A stretch of DNA of 64,000 bases from Stanieria sp. NIES-3757 (lineage in GTDB: Bacteria > Cyanobacteriota > Cyanobacteriia > Cyanobacteriales > Xenococcaceae): contig AP017375.1 of the NCBI GenBank assembly GCA_002355455.1, positions 4,951,640 through 5,015,639 of the forward strand, in the 5' to 3' direction. The position numbers were made by a program, and so were the translations under genes. Below are positions 9,785-18,393 of this stretch, piece after piece. The notes under the pieces are model-generated. The model saw nothing but the letters and a program-made list of their open reading frames with translations, ran no database searches and was not told the DNA's origin. The stretch's first letter is position 1. Each line of letters begins with the position of its first letter.

Positions 9785-10330
9785 TTAGTTATTGCGGAAG
9801 GGCATGCCCATTTCTTTGAGTAATGCGCGACCTTCTTCGTCAGTATTTGCCGTTGTGATAATCGAGATATCCATTCCTCGAATTTGGTCAATACTGTCAT
9901 AGTCTATTTCTGGGAAAATTAACTGTTCTCTGACACCAAGACTATAATTGCCTCTACCATCAAAACTTTTAGGGCTAACACCGCGAAAGTCTCGAATACG
10001 AGGTAAGGCTAAATTAATCAAACGGTCTAGAAAAGCATACATTCGCTCTCCTCGTAAAGTAACCATTACCCCAACAGGCATTCCTTTACGAATTTTGAAT
10101 CCTGCGATCGCTTTTTTGGCTCTAGTTACTACTGGTTTTTGTCCAGTAATTACACCTAACTCATTTAGAGAGGATTCAAGAGCTTTAGCATTTTGAGATG
10201 CTTCTCCTAATCCACGGTTAACCACAACTTTGATTACTTTAGGAACTTGATGAATATTCTGATAATCAAATTGCTGTTGTAGTTTAGGTACGATTTGTTC
10301 TTGGTAAGTTATTTTGAGTTTTTGTACCAT
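9785..10330 (-). CDS. rplE: 50S ribosomal protein L5
   Basis: The 181-residue protein contains [41 protein letters not shown] and [21 protein letters not shown], all L5 blocks. L5 binds 5S rRNA and contacts P-site tRNA. A 94-bp gap, longer than most in this operon, separates it from rplX upstream. Confidence 0.97.
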   Translation of the reverse strand: MVQKLKITYQEQIVPKLQQQFDYQNIHQVPKVIKVVVNRGLGEASQNAKALESSLNELGVITGQKPVVTRAKKAIAGFKIRKGMPVGVMVTLRGERMYAFLDRLINLALPRIRDFRGVSPKSFDGRGNYSLGVREQLIFPEIDYDSIDQIRGMDISIITTANTDEEGRALLKEMGMPFRNN

Positions 10331-10424
10331 TTTGTTTACTTACTTTCCTTTCCCTGGGCTTGGTCAGGGGTAGTTATGATTTAAATATGACCACTTCAAG
10401 AAAGATTATGTGTAACTAAAGTAA

Positions 10425-10772
10425 TTAATCAATAATTTCTCCAGTTTTTTTCAGCATACGTACTTTGCGACCATCTTCGGTGAAAGTGTAGCAAACTCGA
10501 CTAGCAACTTTCTCTTTAGTAGAGTAGAGCATGACGTTAGAACTATGAATGGGAGCTTCAAAGGTAGCAATTTGACCTGATTCCCCTTCTTGTTGAGCTT
10601 TAACGTGTTTAGTTCTAATGTTTACTCCCTTAATCACCACTTGGCTCGATTGGGGTATTGCTTGTAGAACTTCGCCTACTTTGCCTTTATCGCGACCAGA
10701 AATGACTTGAACGGTATCACCTTTTTTGACATGCATTTTGGGGTTTTTAACCTGATTTTTAGAATTTGCCAT
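10425..10772 (-). CDS. rplX: 50S ribosomal protein L24
   Basis: The 115-residue protein has the KOW motif [20 protein letters not shown] followed by [14 protein letters not shown] and the end [16 protein letters not shown]24 is one of the assembly initiators of the large subunit. Its start codon overlaps the rplN stop by one base, indicating coupled translation. Confidence 0.97.
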   Translation of the reverse strand: MANSKNQVKNPKMHVKKGDTVQVISGRDKGKVGEVLQAIPQSSQVVIKGVNIRTKHVKAQQEGESGQIATFEAPIHSSNVMLYSTKEKVASRVCYTFTEDGRKVRMLKKTGEIID

Positions 10773-11140
10773 CAGATTACCTCCGGAGCCAGAGAAACAA
10801 TTTTAGTAAAGTTTTTATCTCTTAGTTCTCGTGCTACTGGTCCAAACACACGAGTTCCTCTAGGATTACCATCGTTGTTGATAATTACAGCAGCATTATC
10901 ATCAAAGCGAATACTCATACCGCTTTCGCGTCGTAAAGATTGTTTAGTACGAACAATCACTGCTCTAACGATATCTGATTTTTTTACTGCCATATTGGGA
11001 ATGGCATCTTTGACGACGGCAATGATTACATCGCCGATTCCACCATAACGACAATTACCAGTTCCGAGAACTCGCAAACACATCAGCTTACGAGCTCCAC
11101 TGTTATCGGCAACATTGAGATAGGTTTGTTGTTGAATCAC
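10772..11140 (-). CDS. rplN: 50S ribosomal protein L14
   Basis: The 122-residue protein starts (GTG) [20 protein letters not shown] and contains [28 protein letters not shown]-like sequence and [21 protein letters not shown], all standard L14. L14 contributes to the large-subunit interface near L19. It overlaps rplX by one base and follows rpsQ by 32 bp. Confidence 0.97.
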   Translation of the reverse strand: MIQQQTYLNVADNSGARKLMCLRVLGTGNCRYGGIGDVIIAVVKDAIPNMAVKKSDIVRAVIVRTKQSLRRESGMSIRFDDNAAVIINNDGNPRGTRVFGPVARELRDKNFTKIVSLAPEVI

Positions 11141-11172
11141 GGTCTGAACTCTTCTAGTTTGAGAAAAAAAGA

Positions 11173-11418
11173 TTAATCTTTTGATTCGAGAATTTCAGCG
11201 ATCGCCCACCTCTTAGTACGGCTCAGAGGTCTAGTTTCGCGAATTTTTACGCGATCGCCAATTTTACATTGATTATTTTCGTCGTGTACTTTATATTTTT
11301 GGGTTTTAACAACGATTTTGCCGTATTTTGGATGAGGAGAGCGGTTTTCTATGGCAACAACGACAGTTTTATCCATTTTATCGCTTACCACTAATCCAAC
11401 TCTTTCTTTGACTGCCAT
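11173..11418 (-). CDS. rpsQ: 30S ribosomal protein S17
   Basis: The 81-residue protein reads [20 protein letters not shown] near its start, then [19 protein letters not shown] and [20 protein letters not shown], the S17 OB-fold signature. It binds the 5' domain of 16S rRNA. It is 8 bp downstream of rpmC, in the S10-operon order rplP-rpmC-rpsQ. Confidence 0.97.
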   Translation of the reverse strand: MAVKERVGLVVSDKMDKTVVVAIENRSPHPKYGKIVVKTQKYKVHDENNQCKIGDRVKIRETRPLSRTKRWAIAEILESKD

Positions 11419-11426
11419 AATGTAAT

Positions 11427-11642
11427 TTACTCCTCTGTCGCAGCTTTGAGTTGACGTTCTCGCTCAACGGTTAGTAATTGAGCAAGACGGTGTTTAGTAT
11501 GTTTAAATAAATGAGGCTTTTCTAAACGACGAGTTGCTTGTTCTAGTCTTAATTGAAAAAGTTCTCGTTTAGCTGCCAAAATTTCTTCAGATAATTCTTC
11601 TTCAGTTAATTTTCTAGCCTCTTCTATACTGGGAAATGCCAT
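11427..11642 (-). CDS. rpmC: 50S ribosomal protein L29
   Basis: The 71-residue, all-helical protein has [22 protein letters not shown] and [19 protein letters not shown], typical of L29, with the basic stretch [18 protein letters not shown]29 sits at the exit-tunnel rim next to L23. Three bases separate it from rplP. Confidence 0.96.
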   Translation of the reverse strand: MAFPSIEEARKLTEEELSEEILAAKRELFQLRLEQATRRLEKPHLFKHTKHRLAQLLTVERERQLKAATEE

Positions 11643-11645
11643 AGT

Positions 11646-12065
11646 CTAGACTAACTCCTCATCACGAGTAATAAACTTGGTTTTAATTGGTAGTTTTTGA
11701 GCAGCTAAACGCATCGCCTCACGAGCTATTTCTTCAGAAACACCAGCCATTTCAAACATAATTCTTCCTGGTTTAACTACAGCCACCCAATATTCAGGAG
11801 AGCCTTTACCAGAACCCATACGAGTCTCCGCAGGACGCATAGTTACTGGCTTATCAGGAAAAATGCGAATCCAAATTTTACCACCACGACGAACATAACG
11901 AGTCATTGCCCGTCGAGCTGCCTCAATTTGACGAGAAGTAATCCAAGACGGTTCTGTAGCTTGAAGAGCAAAGTCACCAAAATTAATGGTGCTGCCTCGA
12001 TAAGCCATGCCTCTCATCCGCCCGCGTTGCTGTTTACGAAATTTGGTTCTTTTGGGACTTAACAT
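11646..12065 (-). CDS. rplP: 50S ribosomal protein L16
   Basis: The 139-residue protein starts [19 protein letters not shown] and contains [37 protein letters not shown] and the [19 protein letters not shown] loop that approaches the peptidyl-transferase centre. It follows rpsC by 69 bp. Confidence 0.97.
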   Translation of the reverse strand: MLSPKRTKFRKQQRGRMRGMAYRGSTINFGDFALQATEPSWITSRQIEAARRAMTRYVRRGGKIWIRIFPDKPVTMRPAETRMGSGKGSPEYWVAVVKPGRIMFEMAGVSEEIAREAMRLAAQKLPIKTKFITRDEELV

Positions 12066-12134
12066 AGTTGGTCTCTAGCTATTATTTTCTGATCGATTTT
12101 GAGTCAATTATGCTAGTGGTTGCAATCGAGTTGA

Positions 12135-12854
12135 CTATTCTGAACGGTCTTCAAATTTCTGACGACGACGTTGACGGCGGGGAGCTTGATTAGGAACAGC
12201 AGCAGGAATATCTTCCTGTCCAGGAATAATTTCCCCTTTAAAAACCCAAACTTTGACACCTAAAATTCCGTAGATAGTCAAAGCTGTGCGATAAGCATAG
12301 TCAATATCTGCTCTAAGAGTATGTAAAGGAACTCGTCCTTCCCTTACCCACTCTGTACGAGCAATTTCAGCTCCGTTAAGACGACCACTAACTTGAATTT
12401 TAATTCCTTGGACTTCTGCTCGTTGAGCTCTTTGAATCGCTTGACGAACCACCCTACGGAAAGAAACTCTTCGTTCAAGTTGCTGAGTAATGTATTCGGC
12501 AATTAAAGCTGCATCAGCATCAACTCTAGATACTTCAATTACATTAATGCGGATCTGGCGGTTATTACCAACTGCTTCTTGTAATTCAGTACGTAATTTT
12601 TCAATTCCAGTACCACCGCGTCCTACTACAACACCGGGTCTAGCCGTGTGAATTGCCAAGTCAATCTGATCTGCTTTACGCTCAATTCTAATTTGAGAAA
12701 TTCCCGCATTATTTAACTCTTTGGCTAAATAATTTCTAATCAGATGATCTTCTTGAAGTAATTCTGGATAACGTTTGGTGTCGGCATACCAGCAAGACTG
12801 GTGGTCTTTAGTAATCCCTAAACGAAATCCAATTGGATGTATTTTCTGTCCCAC
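12135..12854 (-). CDS. rpsC: 30S ribosomal protein S3
   Basis: The 239-residue protein begins (GTG) [20 protein letters not shown] and has the KH domain with [10 protein letters not shown], then [21 protein letters not shown] and the C-terminal domain [21 protein letters not shown]. The C-terminal tail is basic (RRQRRRQKF). S3 lines the mRNA entry channel and has helicase activity with S4/S5. It lies between rplV and rplP. Confidence 0.97.
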   Translation of the reverse strand: MGQKIHPIGFRLGITKDHQSCWYADTKRYPELLQEDHLIRNYLAKELNNAGISQIRIERKADQIDLAIHTARPGVVVGRGGTGIEKLRTELQEAVGNNRQIRINVIEVSRVDADAALIAEYITQQLERRVSFRRVVRQAIQRAQRAEVQGIKIQVSGRLNGAEIARTEWVREGRVPLHTLRADIDYAYRTALTIYGILGVKVWVFKGEIIPGQEDIPAAVPNQAPRRQRRRQKFEDRSE

Positions 12855-12883
12855 AAATATTTCCTCGTCAAGACTTAATTGGA

Positions 12884-13246
12884 CTATTGTGCGGTCGCTT
12901 CAGGAGCAACAGCGACAGTGATATGACAGGTAGGCTTACGAATTTGATAAGCACGACCTTGAGCTCTGGGACGGTATCGCTTAAAAGCAGGACCGCCGTC
13001 GGCATAAGCTTGACTTACGACCAAGCTGCTAGGATCTAGTCCAGCGTTGTGTTCTGCATTGGCAACAGCAGAACGCAGTACTTTGAGAATTGGTTCACAA
13101 GCCTTGTAAGGCATAAATTCGAGAATAATTAACGCTTCTCGATATTGACGACCGCGAATTTGATCTAAGACTCGCCGAACTTTATAAGGAGACATTCGGA
13201 CATAGCGAGCGATCGCTTTGACTTCGTTGTTATTATCTATCGCCAT
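12884..13246 (-). CDS. rplV: 50S ribosomal protein L22
   Basis: The 120-residue protein contains [38 protein letters not shown] and the loop [21 protein letters not shown], whose hairpin extends into the exit tunnel. It is the usual neighbour of rpsS and rpsC in the S10 operon. Confidence 0.97.
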   Translation of the reverse strand: MAIDNNNEVKAIARYVRMSPYKVRRVLDQIRGRQYREALIILEFMPYKACEPILKVLRSAVANAEHNAGLDPSSLVVSQAYADGGPAFKRYRPRAQGRAYQIRKPTCHITVAVAPEATAQ

Positions 13247-13272
13247 AAGTTGATCTACATTACTAATTATCT

Positions 13273-13551
13273 TTATCGGCGAGCTTTTTTATCGCTCTTA
13301 GCATGACCTCTAAAAGTACGAGTAGGAGCAAATTCTCCTAATTTGTGTCCAACCATTTGATCGCTCACAAACACTGGTACGTGCTGACGACCATTGTGAA
13401 CCGCAATAGTGTGACCTACCATTTGAGGCAGAATAGTAGAAGCTCGTGACCAAGTTTTAATAACTTCTTTTTTGTTTTGCTCGTTTAGCTTTTCAATTTT
13501 GGTGAGTAAGCTATCTGCAATAAAAGGACCTTTTTTTAATGAACGACCCAT
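13273..13551 (-). CDS. rpsS: 30S ribosomal protein S19
   Basis: The 92-residue protein starts [19 protein letters not shown] and contains [21 protein letters not shown] and the end [21 protein letters not shown]. The ATG at 13549-13551 gives the canonical S19 N-terminus; a longer reading frame upstream (16 residues, partly over the rplB stop region) does not resemble S19 and was not used. S19 sits in the small-subunit head with S13. Confidence 0.97.
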   Translation of the reverse strand: MGRSLKKGPFIADSLLTKIEKLNEQNKKEVIKTWSRASTILPQMVGHTIAVHNGRQHVPVFVSDQMVGHKLGEFAPTRTFRGHAKSDKKARR

Positions 13552-13579
13552 AATTTTTCCAAGTGAAGAATAACTGCCT

Positions 13580-14407
13580 TTAACGGCGACGACGGACAAT
13601 CAATTTGTTGCTAGGTTTGTTGCGTTTACGAGTTTTAACTCCTAATGCAGGTTTACCCCAAGGTGTCACTGGCCCACTTCTACCAATGGGAGCGCGCCCT
13701 TCTCCACCTCCATGGGGGTGGTCTACAGGGTTCATTGCACTACCTCTAACCTCTGGTCTTTTACCTAGATGACGAGTACGCCCTGCTTTTCCTAGTTTAA
13801 TGTTTCTAGCTTCGGCGTTACCTACTTGCCCAATGGTGGCGTAGCATTCTTTACGTACCATTCTGACTTCTTTGGATGGTAGCCCGATGGTGACGTAGTC
13901 TCCTTCTTTTGCCATTACTTTGGCAGCAGTACCAGCAGCACGGACTATTTGTCCACCTCTGCCAGCTCTAAGCTCTACGTTGTGAACTGTTTCTCCTAAA
14001 GGAATTTTGCTCAAAGGTAAAGCGTTGCCAATTTCGATGGGAGCATCAGTCCCAGACATAATCGTCATACCTACTTTGATCCCAGCAGGTGCAAGAATAT
14101 AACGTTTTTCGCCATCTTCATACTGCACTAAAGCAATGCGAGCATTACGATTCGGGTCATATTCAATAGCAATAATTTCTGCGTTGATATTATATTTATC
14201 TCTCTTAAAATCAATTTCACGATAGAGGCGTTTGTGTCCACCACCACGACGACGACTAGTAATTACGCCACGATTATTGCGACCTTTGGCTCTATGTTTG
14301 TATTTAGTTAGAGATTTTTCGGGTTTAGTTTTGGTAATTTCAGCAAAATCTGAAACTGTAGCTTGACGAGTTCCAGGAGTGTATGGTCTAAATGAACGAA
14401 TACCCAT
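13580..14407 (-). CDS. rplB: 50S ribosomal protein L2
   Basis: The 275-residue protein starts [19 protein letters not shown] (ATG 14405-14407; a TTG two codons upstream is less likely). It shows [20 protein letters not shown], the central SH3/OB region, and the strictly conserved [18 protein letters not shown] near the C-terminus, including the His important for peptidyl transfer. It follows rplW by about 60 bp. Confidence 0.97.
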   Translation of the reverse strand: MGIRSFRPYTPGTRQATVSDFAEITKTKPEKSLTKYKHRAKGRNNRGVITSRRRGGGHKRLYREIDFKRDKYNINAEIIAIEYDPNRNARIALVQYEDGEKRYILAPAGIKVGMTIMSGTDAPIEIGNALPLSKIPLGETVHNVELRAGRGGQIVRAAGTAAKVMAKEGDYVTIGLPSKEVRMVRKECYATIGQVGNAEARNIKLGKAGRTRHLGKRPEVRGSAMNPVDHPHGGGEGRAPIGRSGPVTPWGKPALGVKTRKRNKPSNKLIVRRRR

Positions 14408-14466
14408 AATCAAATTTTGGATTTAGGACTTGCGCAAAAGCCTTTCGGCTATTTTTACCTTCAAGC

Positions 14467-14769
14467 TTATACTTCAGGAAACAGAGTAATTGAGTCTCCT
14501 TCTTGTAAGGTGATAATTGCTCTTTTGTACTGAGGTTTGTAGCCGAGGAATCTACCTACTCTACGTTTTCTACGAGGTAAACGCAGAGTATTCACCTTAG
14601 TTACTGTGACATCAAATAAACTTTCTATAGCTGCTTTAATTTCTGGTTTAGTAGCTTTAGGCAAAACATCAAATACATATTTGTTTTGCTCCATTAACAA
14701 AGTTGCCTTTTCTGTCACAATCGGTTTGATTGTTAAATCGGCTAAATACCGAGGATTATAGTTAGTCAC
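14467..14769 (-). CDS. rplW: 50S ribosomal protein L23
   Basis: The 100-residue protein contains [40 protein letters not shown] and [21 protein letters not shown]23 is the docking site for trigger factor and SRP at the exit tunnel. The start is GTG (14767-14769) and overlaps the rplD 3' end by 8 bp, so the two are probably coupled. Confidence 0.96.
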   Translation of the reverse strand: MTNYNPRYLADLTIKPIVTEKATLLMEQNKYVFDVLPKATKPEIKAAIESLFDVTVTKVNTLRLPRRKRRVGRFLGYKPQYKRAIITLQEGDSITLFPEV

Positions 14770-15394
14770 GATATACCTCCTGGATTTGCTCTAAAGCATC
14801 AGTAGTCGCAACAATTTTATTGGCTTCTAAGATGTCGTAAATATTCAAGTTAGTTGCTTTGAGCAGTTTGAGATTGTCAAGATTGCGCACCGACAGATAA
14901 ACGTTTTCGGGAATCTCAGTTACAATCAACAAAACTTTGGCTTCTGCATCTACTCCCCATCTTGTCAAAGCTGTAACTACTTCTTTGGTTTTGGGACGAG
15001 TAAGTTGCTCGGCGAAATTTTCTACTACTATTAAATCTTCGGCTCGACTAGTAAAAGCGGTTCTGAGAGCCAAACGCCGCTCTTTGCGGTTCATCTTGAC
15101 ACTAAAATCTCTTGGTTTAGGTCCAAATATTACACCACCACCACGCCACAGAGGAGAACGAATTGAACCGGCACGAGCGCGACCAGTTCCTTTTTGTCGC
15201 CAAGGTTTACGGCCACCACCTCTGACTTCTGCTCTAGTTTTAGTAGAGGCAGTACCTTGACGAGCGTTATTCATCTGTCTCACTAAAGCTCGATGAACAA
15301 TATGAGATGCACTTTCTTCTTTGGCTACTTTTAATTCTAGGGTTGCCTCGCCGACATTTTCCCCTTGCCAGTTTTTGACTATACAATTAACCAT
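14762..15394 (-). CDS. rplD: 50S ribosomal protein L4
   Basis: The 210-residue protein shows [40 protein letters not shown] and [14 protein letters not shown], the extended loop that enters the exit tunnel, followed by the globular C-terminal half. In Escherichia coli L4 autoregulates the S10 operon; here only the gene position (second in the operon) is visible. It overlaps rplW by 8 bp. Confidence 0.97.
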   Translation of the reverse strand: MVNCIVKNWQGENVGEATLELKVAKEESASHIVHRALVRQMNNARQGTASTKTRAEVRGGGRKPWRQKGTGRARAGSIRSPLWRGGGVIFGPKPRDFSVKMNRKERRLALRTAFTSRAEDLIVVENFAEQLTRPKTKEVVTALTRWGVDAEAKVLLIVTEIPENVYLSVRNLDNLKLLKATNLNIYDILEANKIVATTDALEQIQEVYRD

Positions 15395-15406
15395 AATTGT
15401 CAGTGG

Positions 15407-16048
15407 TTATTTTTTTCCGACGATATTACTTGGAGCTATACTTAACAAGGCTCCTGCTTTTCCAGGAACAGCTCCTTTGATGAGTAGTAGATTTTTTTCA
15501 GAATCTATTTCGACTACCATGAGCTTGCGAATGGTTACTTGGCTAGCACCATAACGTCCTGCCATTCTTTTGCCAGGATAAACACGACCAGGAGTAGTTC
15601 CTGCTCCAGTTGAACCGGGCAAACGGTGATTCTTTGAACCGTGAGACATCGACCCACGTTTGAAGTTATGACGTTTTTGATAACCAGCAAAGCCTCTACC
15701 AATGGTAGTACCAGTTACATCAACGATTTCTCCAGCACTAAAAAGATCGGCTTTAATTGATTGACCAAGCTCAAAAGTCGAAACATCATCAATTTGATAT
15801 TCTTTGAGATGACGTAAAGGCGTAGCTCCAGATTTTTTTAAATGACCTAATTCTGGTTTATTTAAAGCCTTTTCTTTTACTTCTCCATATCCGATTTGAA
15901 TGGAGTCATAGCCGTCTGTTGCTTTGGTTTTAATTTGAGTAATGACACAAGGACCAGCTTGAACAACGGTAATAGGGATAGCACTACCCGTTTCCTTGTC
16001 AAATATTTGGGTCATGCCCAGTTTTGTGCCGAGAATGCCGACAGCCAC
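15407..16048 (-). CDS. rplC: 50S ribosomal protein L3
   Basis: The 213-residue protein starts (GTG, 16046-16048) [19 protein letters not shown] and contains [38 protein letters not shown] and [14 protein letters not shown], all diagnostic of L3. It is the first gene of the superoperon here: rpsJ does not precede it, the common cyanobacterial arrangement. Its mRNA leader must lie in the region above 16048, which carries repeats described separately. ndhN is divergently transcribed from the far side of that region. Confidence 0.97.
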   Translation of the reverse strand: MAVGILGTKLGMTQIFDKETGSAIPITVVQAGPCVITQIKTKATDGYDSIQIGYGEVKEKALNKPELGHLKKSGATPLRHLKEYQIDDVSTFELGQSIKADLFSAGEIVDVTGTTIGRGFAGYQKRHNFKRGSMSHGSKNHRLPGSTGAGTTPGRVYPGKRMAGRYGASQVTIRKLMVVEIDSEKNLLLIKGAVPGKAGALLSIAPSNIVGKK

Positions 16049-16408
16049 AGAATTTAGCCCCTTTTTTTACTAAACAACAGTTGAATAGTTGAGCCAAGGT
16101 GACGACTCAATTTTGCTACTGTATTGACAGTGAGGCAGGGCGAAACAAGTTCGTCATCTCCAACCACTGTATTGACAAAAAAACATCTTGTTCACCTGGA
16201 CTTTTTTTTACCTTTGGATAAAAATTTAGTCGGGTACATAGCTAACCGCTATTAACAAGATGTATAGCAGCAATCTTTTAATATAGGTATCTTAAGCTAA
16301 GATTTACTTCTAGATTTAGGGAAATCTAAAAATCTAGATTTTATAGTTACCTTTGACCCAAAAGACTTAAAGAAATAACTCTTCAGTATCTTAAGGAGGT
16401 AAAAGATT
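16049..16408. promoter_or_regulatory. Leader/promoter region of the ribosomal superoperon with a repeated element
   Basis: No gene is seen here apart from the tiny plus-strand ORF that follows. A 12-base direct repeat, ACTGTATTGACA on plus, occurs at 16118-16129 and 16166-16177, 48 bp apart. Read on the rplC strand this is TGTCAATACAGT twice in the presumed 5' leader. Several short inverted segments are also present (for example ACAAGATG/CATCTTGT). On plus, TTGACA resembles a -35 box, but no clear -10 boxes at a fixed distance were found. A regulatory role is inference from position and repetition. Confidence 0.4.
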
Positions 16409-16468
16409 ATGTGTTTTTTTGTCAATTTTACTGGTAAAGTTTTAACTTTAAACAGCAATTTATTCTAA
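16409..16468 (+). CDS. Tiny ORF with perfect Shine-Dalgarno (possible leader peptide)
   Basis: A 19-codon ORF (MCFFVNFTGKVLTLNSNLF) is preceded by AAGGAGGT at 16393-16400, a full anti-16S match, 8 bp before its ATG. Such a perfect Shine-Dalgarno is rare in the AT-rich spacers of this window. It is upstream of and in the same direction as ndhN (about 230 bp away). No family is recognised. It could be a leader peptide, a small membrane peptide or chance. Confidence 0.3.
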   Translation: MCFFVNFTGKVLTLNSNLF

Positions 16469-16700
16469 ATACTAGCTTGAACAAGTAGTTAACCGTTAAA
16501 ATTTAAGTAAACTACATTGATTTTTTTGAAGCTAATATCTTGTGTGAGCCAAATTAATCAAGAAAAATTTAGTCACGATCAGATATTATAAACGATGGCG
16601 AGTTGTTTTTGCAAGCAAGGATTTGCTAATACTTTAACAAGTTTTAAAATATATAATCAATCTGGAATCAAAATAAATATTTATAACACTAGTAAGTAAT

Positions 16701-17177
16701 ATGGCACTGATTACCACTGGAAAGTCATTTATCCGCGCTCTAGAAAAATCAGGAGCTTTAGGCTTATATGTTCCATTAGAGGGTGGCTCTGAAGGAAGAT
16801 ATCAAAGACGTTTAAGGGCTGCTGGCTATCATACAATTAATTTAAGTGCTAGAGGATTGGGCGATTTAGATGCCTATCTCATGAAACTTCACGGTATTCG
16901 CCCGCCTCATTTAGGGAAAAAAACCATTGGGCAAGAAGCTGCTGTAGGACATATTTATTATGTACCACCTATTGCAGGTTATCAGTTAGAAGCACTGCCA
17001 AATAATTCTAAAGGTTTGGTACTGTGGATTTTGGAAGGAAATATTTTATCTCGTCAAGAAATTGAGTACTTAATTAATTTACCAAAAATTGAGCCTCGGA
17101 TTAAAGTAGCGTTAGAGCTAGGAGGAGAGCGTTATTTTAACTGGAAACCTTTATCCGAAACTTTAATAGCAGCTTAG
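16701..17177 (+). CDS. ndhN: NAD(P)H-quinone oxidoreductase subunit N
   Basis: The 158-residue protein matches NdhN throughout: ALITTGKSFIRALEKSGALG, VPLEGGSEGRYQRRLRAAGY, GIRPPHLGKKTIGQEAAVGH and the end GGERYFNWKPLSET. NdhN is a peripheral-arm subunit found only in cyanobacterial and plastid NDH-1, which carries electrons from ferredoxin to plastoquinone in respiration and cyclic flow around photosystem I. The divergent position next to rplC is widespread in cyanobacteria. The start ATG (16701) is the first in frame and gives the usual length. Confidence 0.95.
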   Translation: MALITTGKSFIRALEKSGALGLYVPLEGGSEGRYQRRLRAAGYHTINLSARGLGDLDAYLMKLHGIRPPHLGKKTIGQEAAVGHIYYVPPIAGYQLEALPNNSKGLVLWILEGNILSRQEIEYLINLPKIEPRIKVALELGGERYFNWKPLSETLIAA

Positions 17178-17194
17178 TCTGACTTTTAACATAG

Positions 17195-17231
17195 GCAAGG
17201 GGCAGTCAATTTTAGTCAATTGTACCCTTGC
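17195..17231 (+). terminator. Possible terminator hairpin after ndhN
   Basis: GCAAGGG (17195-17201) is complementary to CCCTTGC (17225-17231), with a 23-base loop that can pair internally (GTCAATT...). It is followed by TTAAAAATG rather than a clean T-run, so termination is uncertain. Confidence 0.3.
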
Positions 17232-17271
17232 TTAAAAATGATTGTTGTTTGAAGCTTGGGCAATATTGATT

Positions 17272-17829
17272 ATGAACAAAATGGCTGAATTATTAGCTCA
17301 ACTTAAAGCAGAATATCAAGAAAACGAAAAAACTCAATCGTTGAGTGAGAACGTAACTTCTTCGGCGCGATCGCACAAAGAGCTAACAAGCAACTCTTCA
17401 CAAGCTTCGGTTAATTTACAATCAGAAACATCTTTAGACGCTTTATTAGCAGAAGTAAAAAACCAAGTAGACCAACCTGAACTATCTGAGAATAATAATT
17501 TTTCTAGACCAGTCTCATCGTCATCATTGCCTCAATCAACTACTAAACATGACTTAATTGGACAACTGCAACAAGAATATCAAGCAAAAGAGCGAAGAGA
17601 ACAAGAACTAAAACAACAGGAACAAATACTTCAAGAACAACAACAAGAGCAAAAAAAGCAGAGACGAAAACAAGCATTACAAGAAAAAGCTCAACAGTGG
17701 CTCAAAAAATTAGAACCGAACTCAGAAGAAGGTTTATGGTTTGAAGAGTTTGCCTATAATTATGAATCGAAATTAGCAGCAGCAATAGATTATTTAGCTG
17801 CCATTAATGAAACTCATAATCATCATTAA
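17272..17829 (+). CDS. Conserved-looking helical hypothetical protein
   Basis: The protein has 185 residues from the ATG at 17272 (a second ATG at 17281 gives MAELLAQLKAEYQ and may be the true start). It is hydrophilic. Two similar segments, LLAQLKAEYQEN near the start and LIGQLQQEYQAK around residue 100, suggest an internal repeat. Between them is a Ser/Glu-rich linker; after the second comes a strong Glu/Gln/Lys coiled coil (about 105-145), then the compact end WLKKLEPNSEEGLWFEEFAYNYESKLAAAIDYL. No signal peptide or membrane segment is seen. I do not recognise a characterised family. It lies downstream of ndhN in the same direction. Confidence 0.75.
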   Translation: MNKMAELLAQLKAEYQENEKTQSLSENVTSSARSHKELTSNSSQASVNLQSETSLDALLAEVKNQVDQPELSENNNFSRPVSSSSLPQSTTKHDLIGQLQQEYQAKERREQELKQQEQILQEQQQEQKKQRRKQALQEKAQQWLKKLEPNSEEGLWFEEFAYNYESKLAAAIDYLAAINETHNHH

Positions 17830-17928
17830 AGTTATTGCTAAAAAAAAAATTAAGCGATAGGGTTGACATTATCCCAAGATGTAGTGTTATTATTACCTAT
17901 GCTATGAATTAAGCAGTTAATTCTTTTT

Positions 17929-17999
17929 GCGGGTATAGTTTAGTGGTAAAACCTTAGCCTTCCAAGCTAATGATGGGGGTTCGATTCCCCCTACCCGCT
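17929..17999 (+). tRNA. trnG-UCC: tRNA-Gly (anticodon UCC)
   Basis: A complete cloverleaf can be drawn: acceptor GCGGGTA/TACCCGC, D arm GTTTAGTGGTAAAAC, anticodon stem TTAGC/GCTAA around the loop CTTCCAA (anticodon TCC), and T arm GGGGG-TTCGATT-CCCCC. The discriminator base is T, typical of bacterial tRNA-Gly, and CCA is not encoded. A GGTA in the D loop (17945-17948) fits the NGTN PAM of type V-K CASTs, and the transposon end begins 9 bp after the tRNA. Confidence 0.95.
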
Positions 18000-18008
18000 C
18001 TTTAAATT

Positions 18009-18118
18009 TGTACAGTGACACTTTATTTGTCATCGGGGACACATTACTGTCATTGAGTCAAATTATTTGTCGTCGGGACTAATTGTTGTCTTTAAAATAG
18101 TAGTGACAAATTAATGTC
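18009..18118. repeat. CAST CRISPR-proximal end with TnsB-binding-type repeats
   Basis: The end starts TGTACAGTGACA, the terminal sequence of ShCAST-type elements. Degenerate TGTC/GACA-containing units follow: TTTGTCATCGGGGACA, ATTACTGTCATTGAGTCA, ATTTGTCGTCGGGAC and AGTGACAAATTAATGTCA (ending at about 18118). These match the pattern of TnsB-binding sites. The five bases before the terminal TG, AAATT at 18004-18008, would be one copy of the target-site duplication; its partner was not found because the other end is lost. Confidence 0.85.
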
Positions 18119-18160
18119 ATTTTTAGACGATAGATATTATTTATCATTCCTATACAATTA

Positions 18161-18242
18161 CAATGACCAAGAGTGTGCTCCTTTCAATCCATCTTAACAC
18201 TCAAAAAATTGACTATTCTCTAATAAGAATGATCATTAACAT
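18161..18242 (-). CRISPR. Solitary (delocalised) crRNA unit of the CAST
   Basis: On the minus strand a stretched repeat starts near 18242 with GTTAATGATCATTC (compare GTTTTAACGATCATTCC in the array repeat). It has an unrelated insert of about 30 bp and ends GATGGATTGAAAG at 18193-18181. The guide then reads GAGCACACTCTTGGTCATTG (18180-18161). The repeat end GATGGATT is the exact complement of the tracrRNA anti-repeat AATCCATC. Solitary guides near the end are known to direct V-K elements to tRNA genes. The first 15 guide bases resemble the D arm and anticodon arm of tRNA-Thr(GGU), where GGTA would serve as PAM. They do not match the adjacent tRNA-Gly. Confidence 0.65.
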
Positions 18243-18247
18243 TGAAA

Positions 18248-18393
18248 TAATTTAGAGAAGCTTTTTTCCTGCATTGCAGTTCTGTTTCAACCCATCCCTA
18301 GCTGGAATGATCGTTAAAACAGAAGTAATCAACCCACATTTAACGGGCGCATCCGTCTTTCAACCCATACCTATAAAGAAAAAATGAAGATGG
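18248..18393 (-). CRISPR. Short CRISPR array of the CAST (one clear and one half repeat)
   Basis: The 37-base repeat at 18284-18320 reads on minus GTTTTAACGATCATTCCAGC then TAGGGATGGGTTGAAAC. It closely matches the ShCAST repeat in length, start (GTTT) and end (GGGTTGAAA). Upstream on minus is a 36-base spacer (18321-18356). Before that is a degenerate first repeat at 18357-18393 whose 3' half (GGTATGGGTTGAAAG) is conserved; its 5' half overlaps the tracrRNA 3' region. Downstream of the good repeat a second spacer of about 36 bases (18248-18283) runs toward the solitary guide unit. Neither spacer matches tRNA-Gly by eye. Confidence 0.8.

Noticed and set aside
18357-18393. Counting this as a full second CRISPR repeat
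   Set aside because: Only the 3' half matches. The 5' half overlaps the tracrRNA anti-repeat region, so it is listed as a degenerate first repeat.
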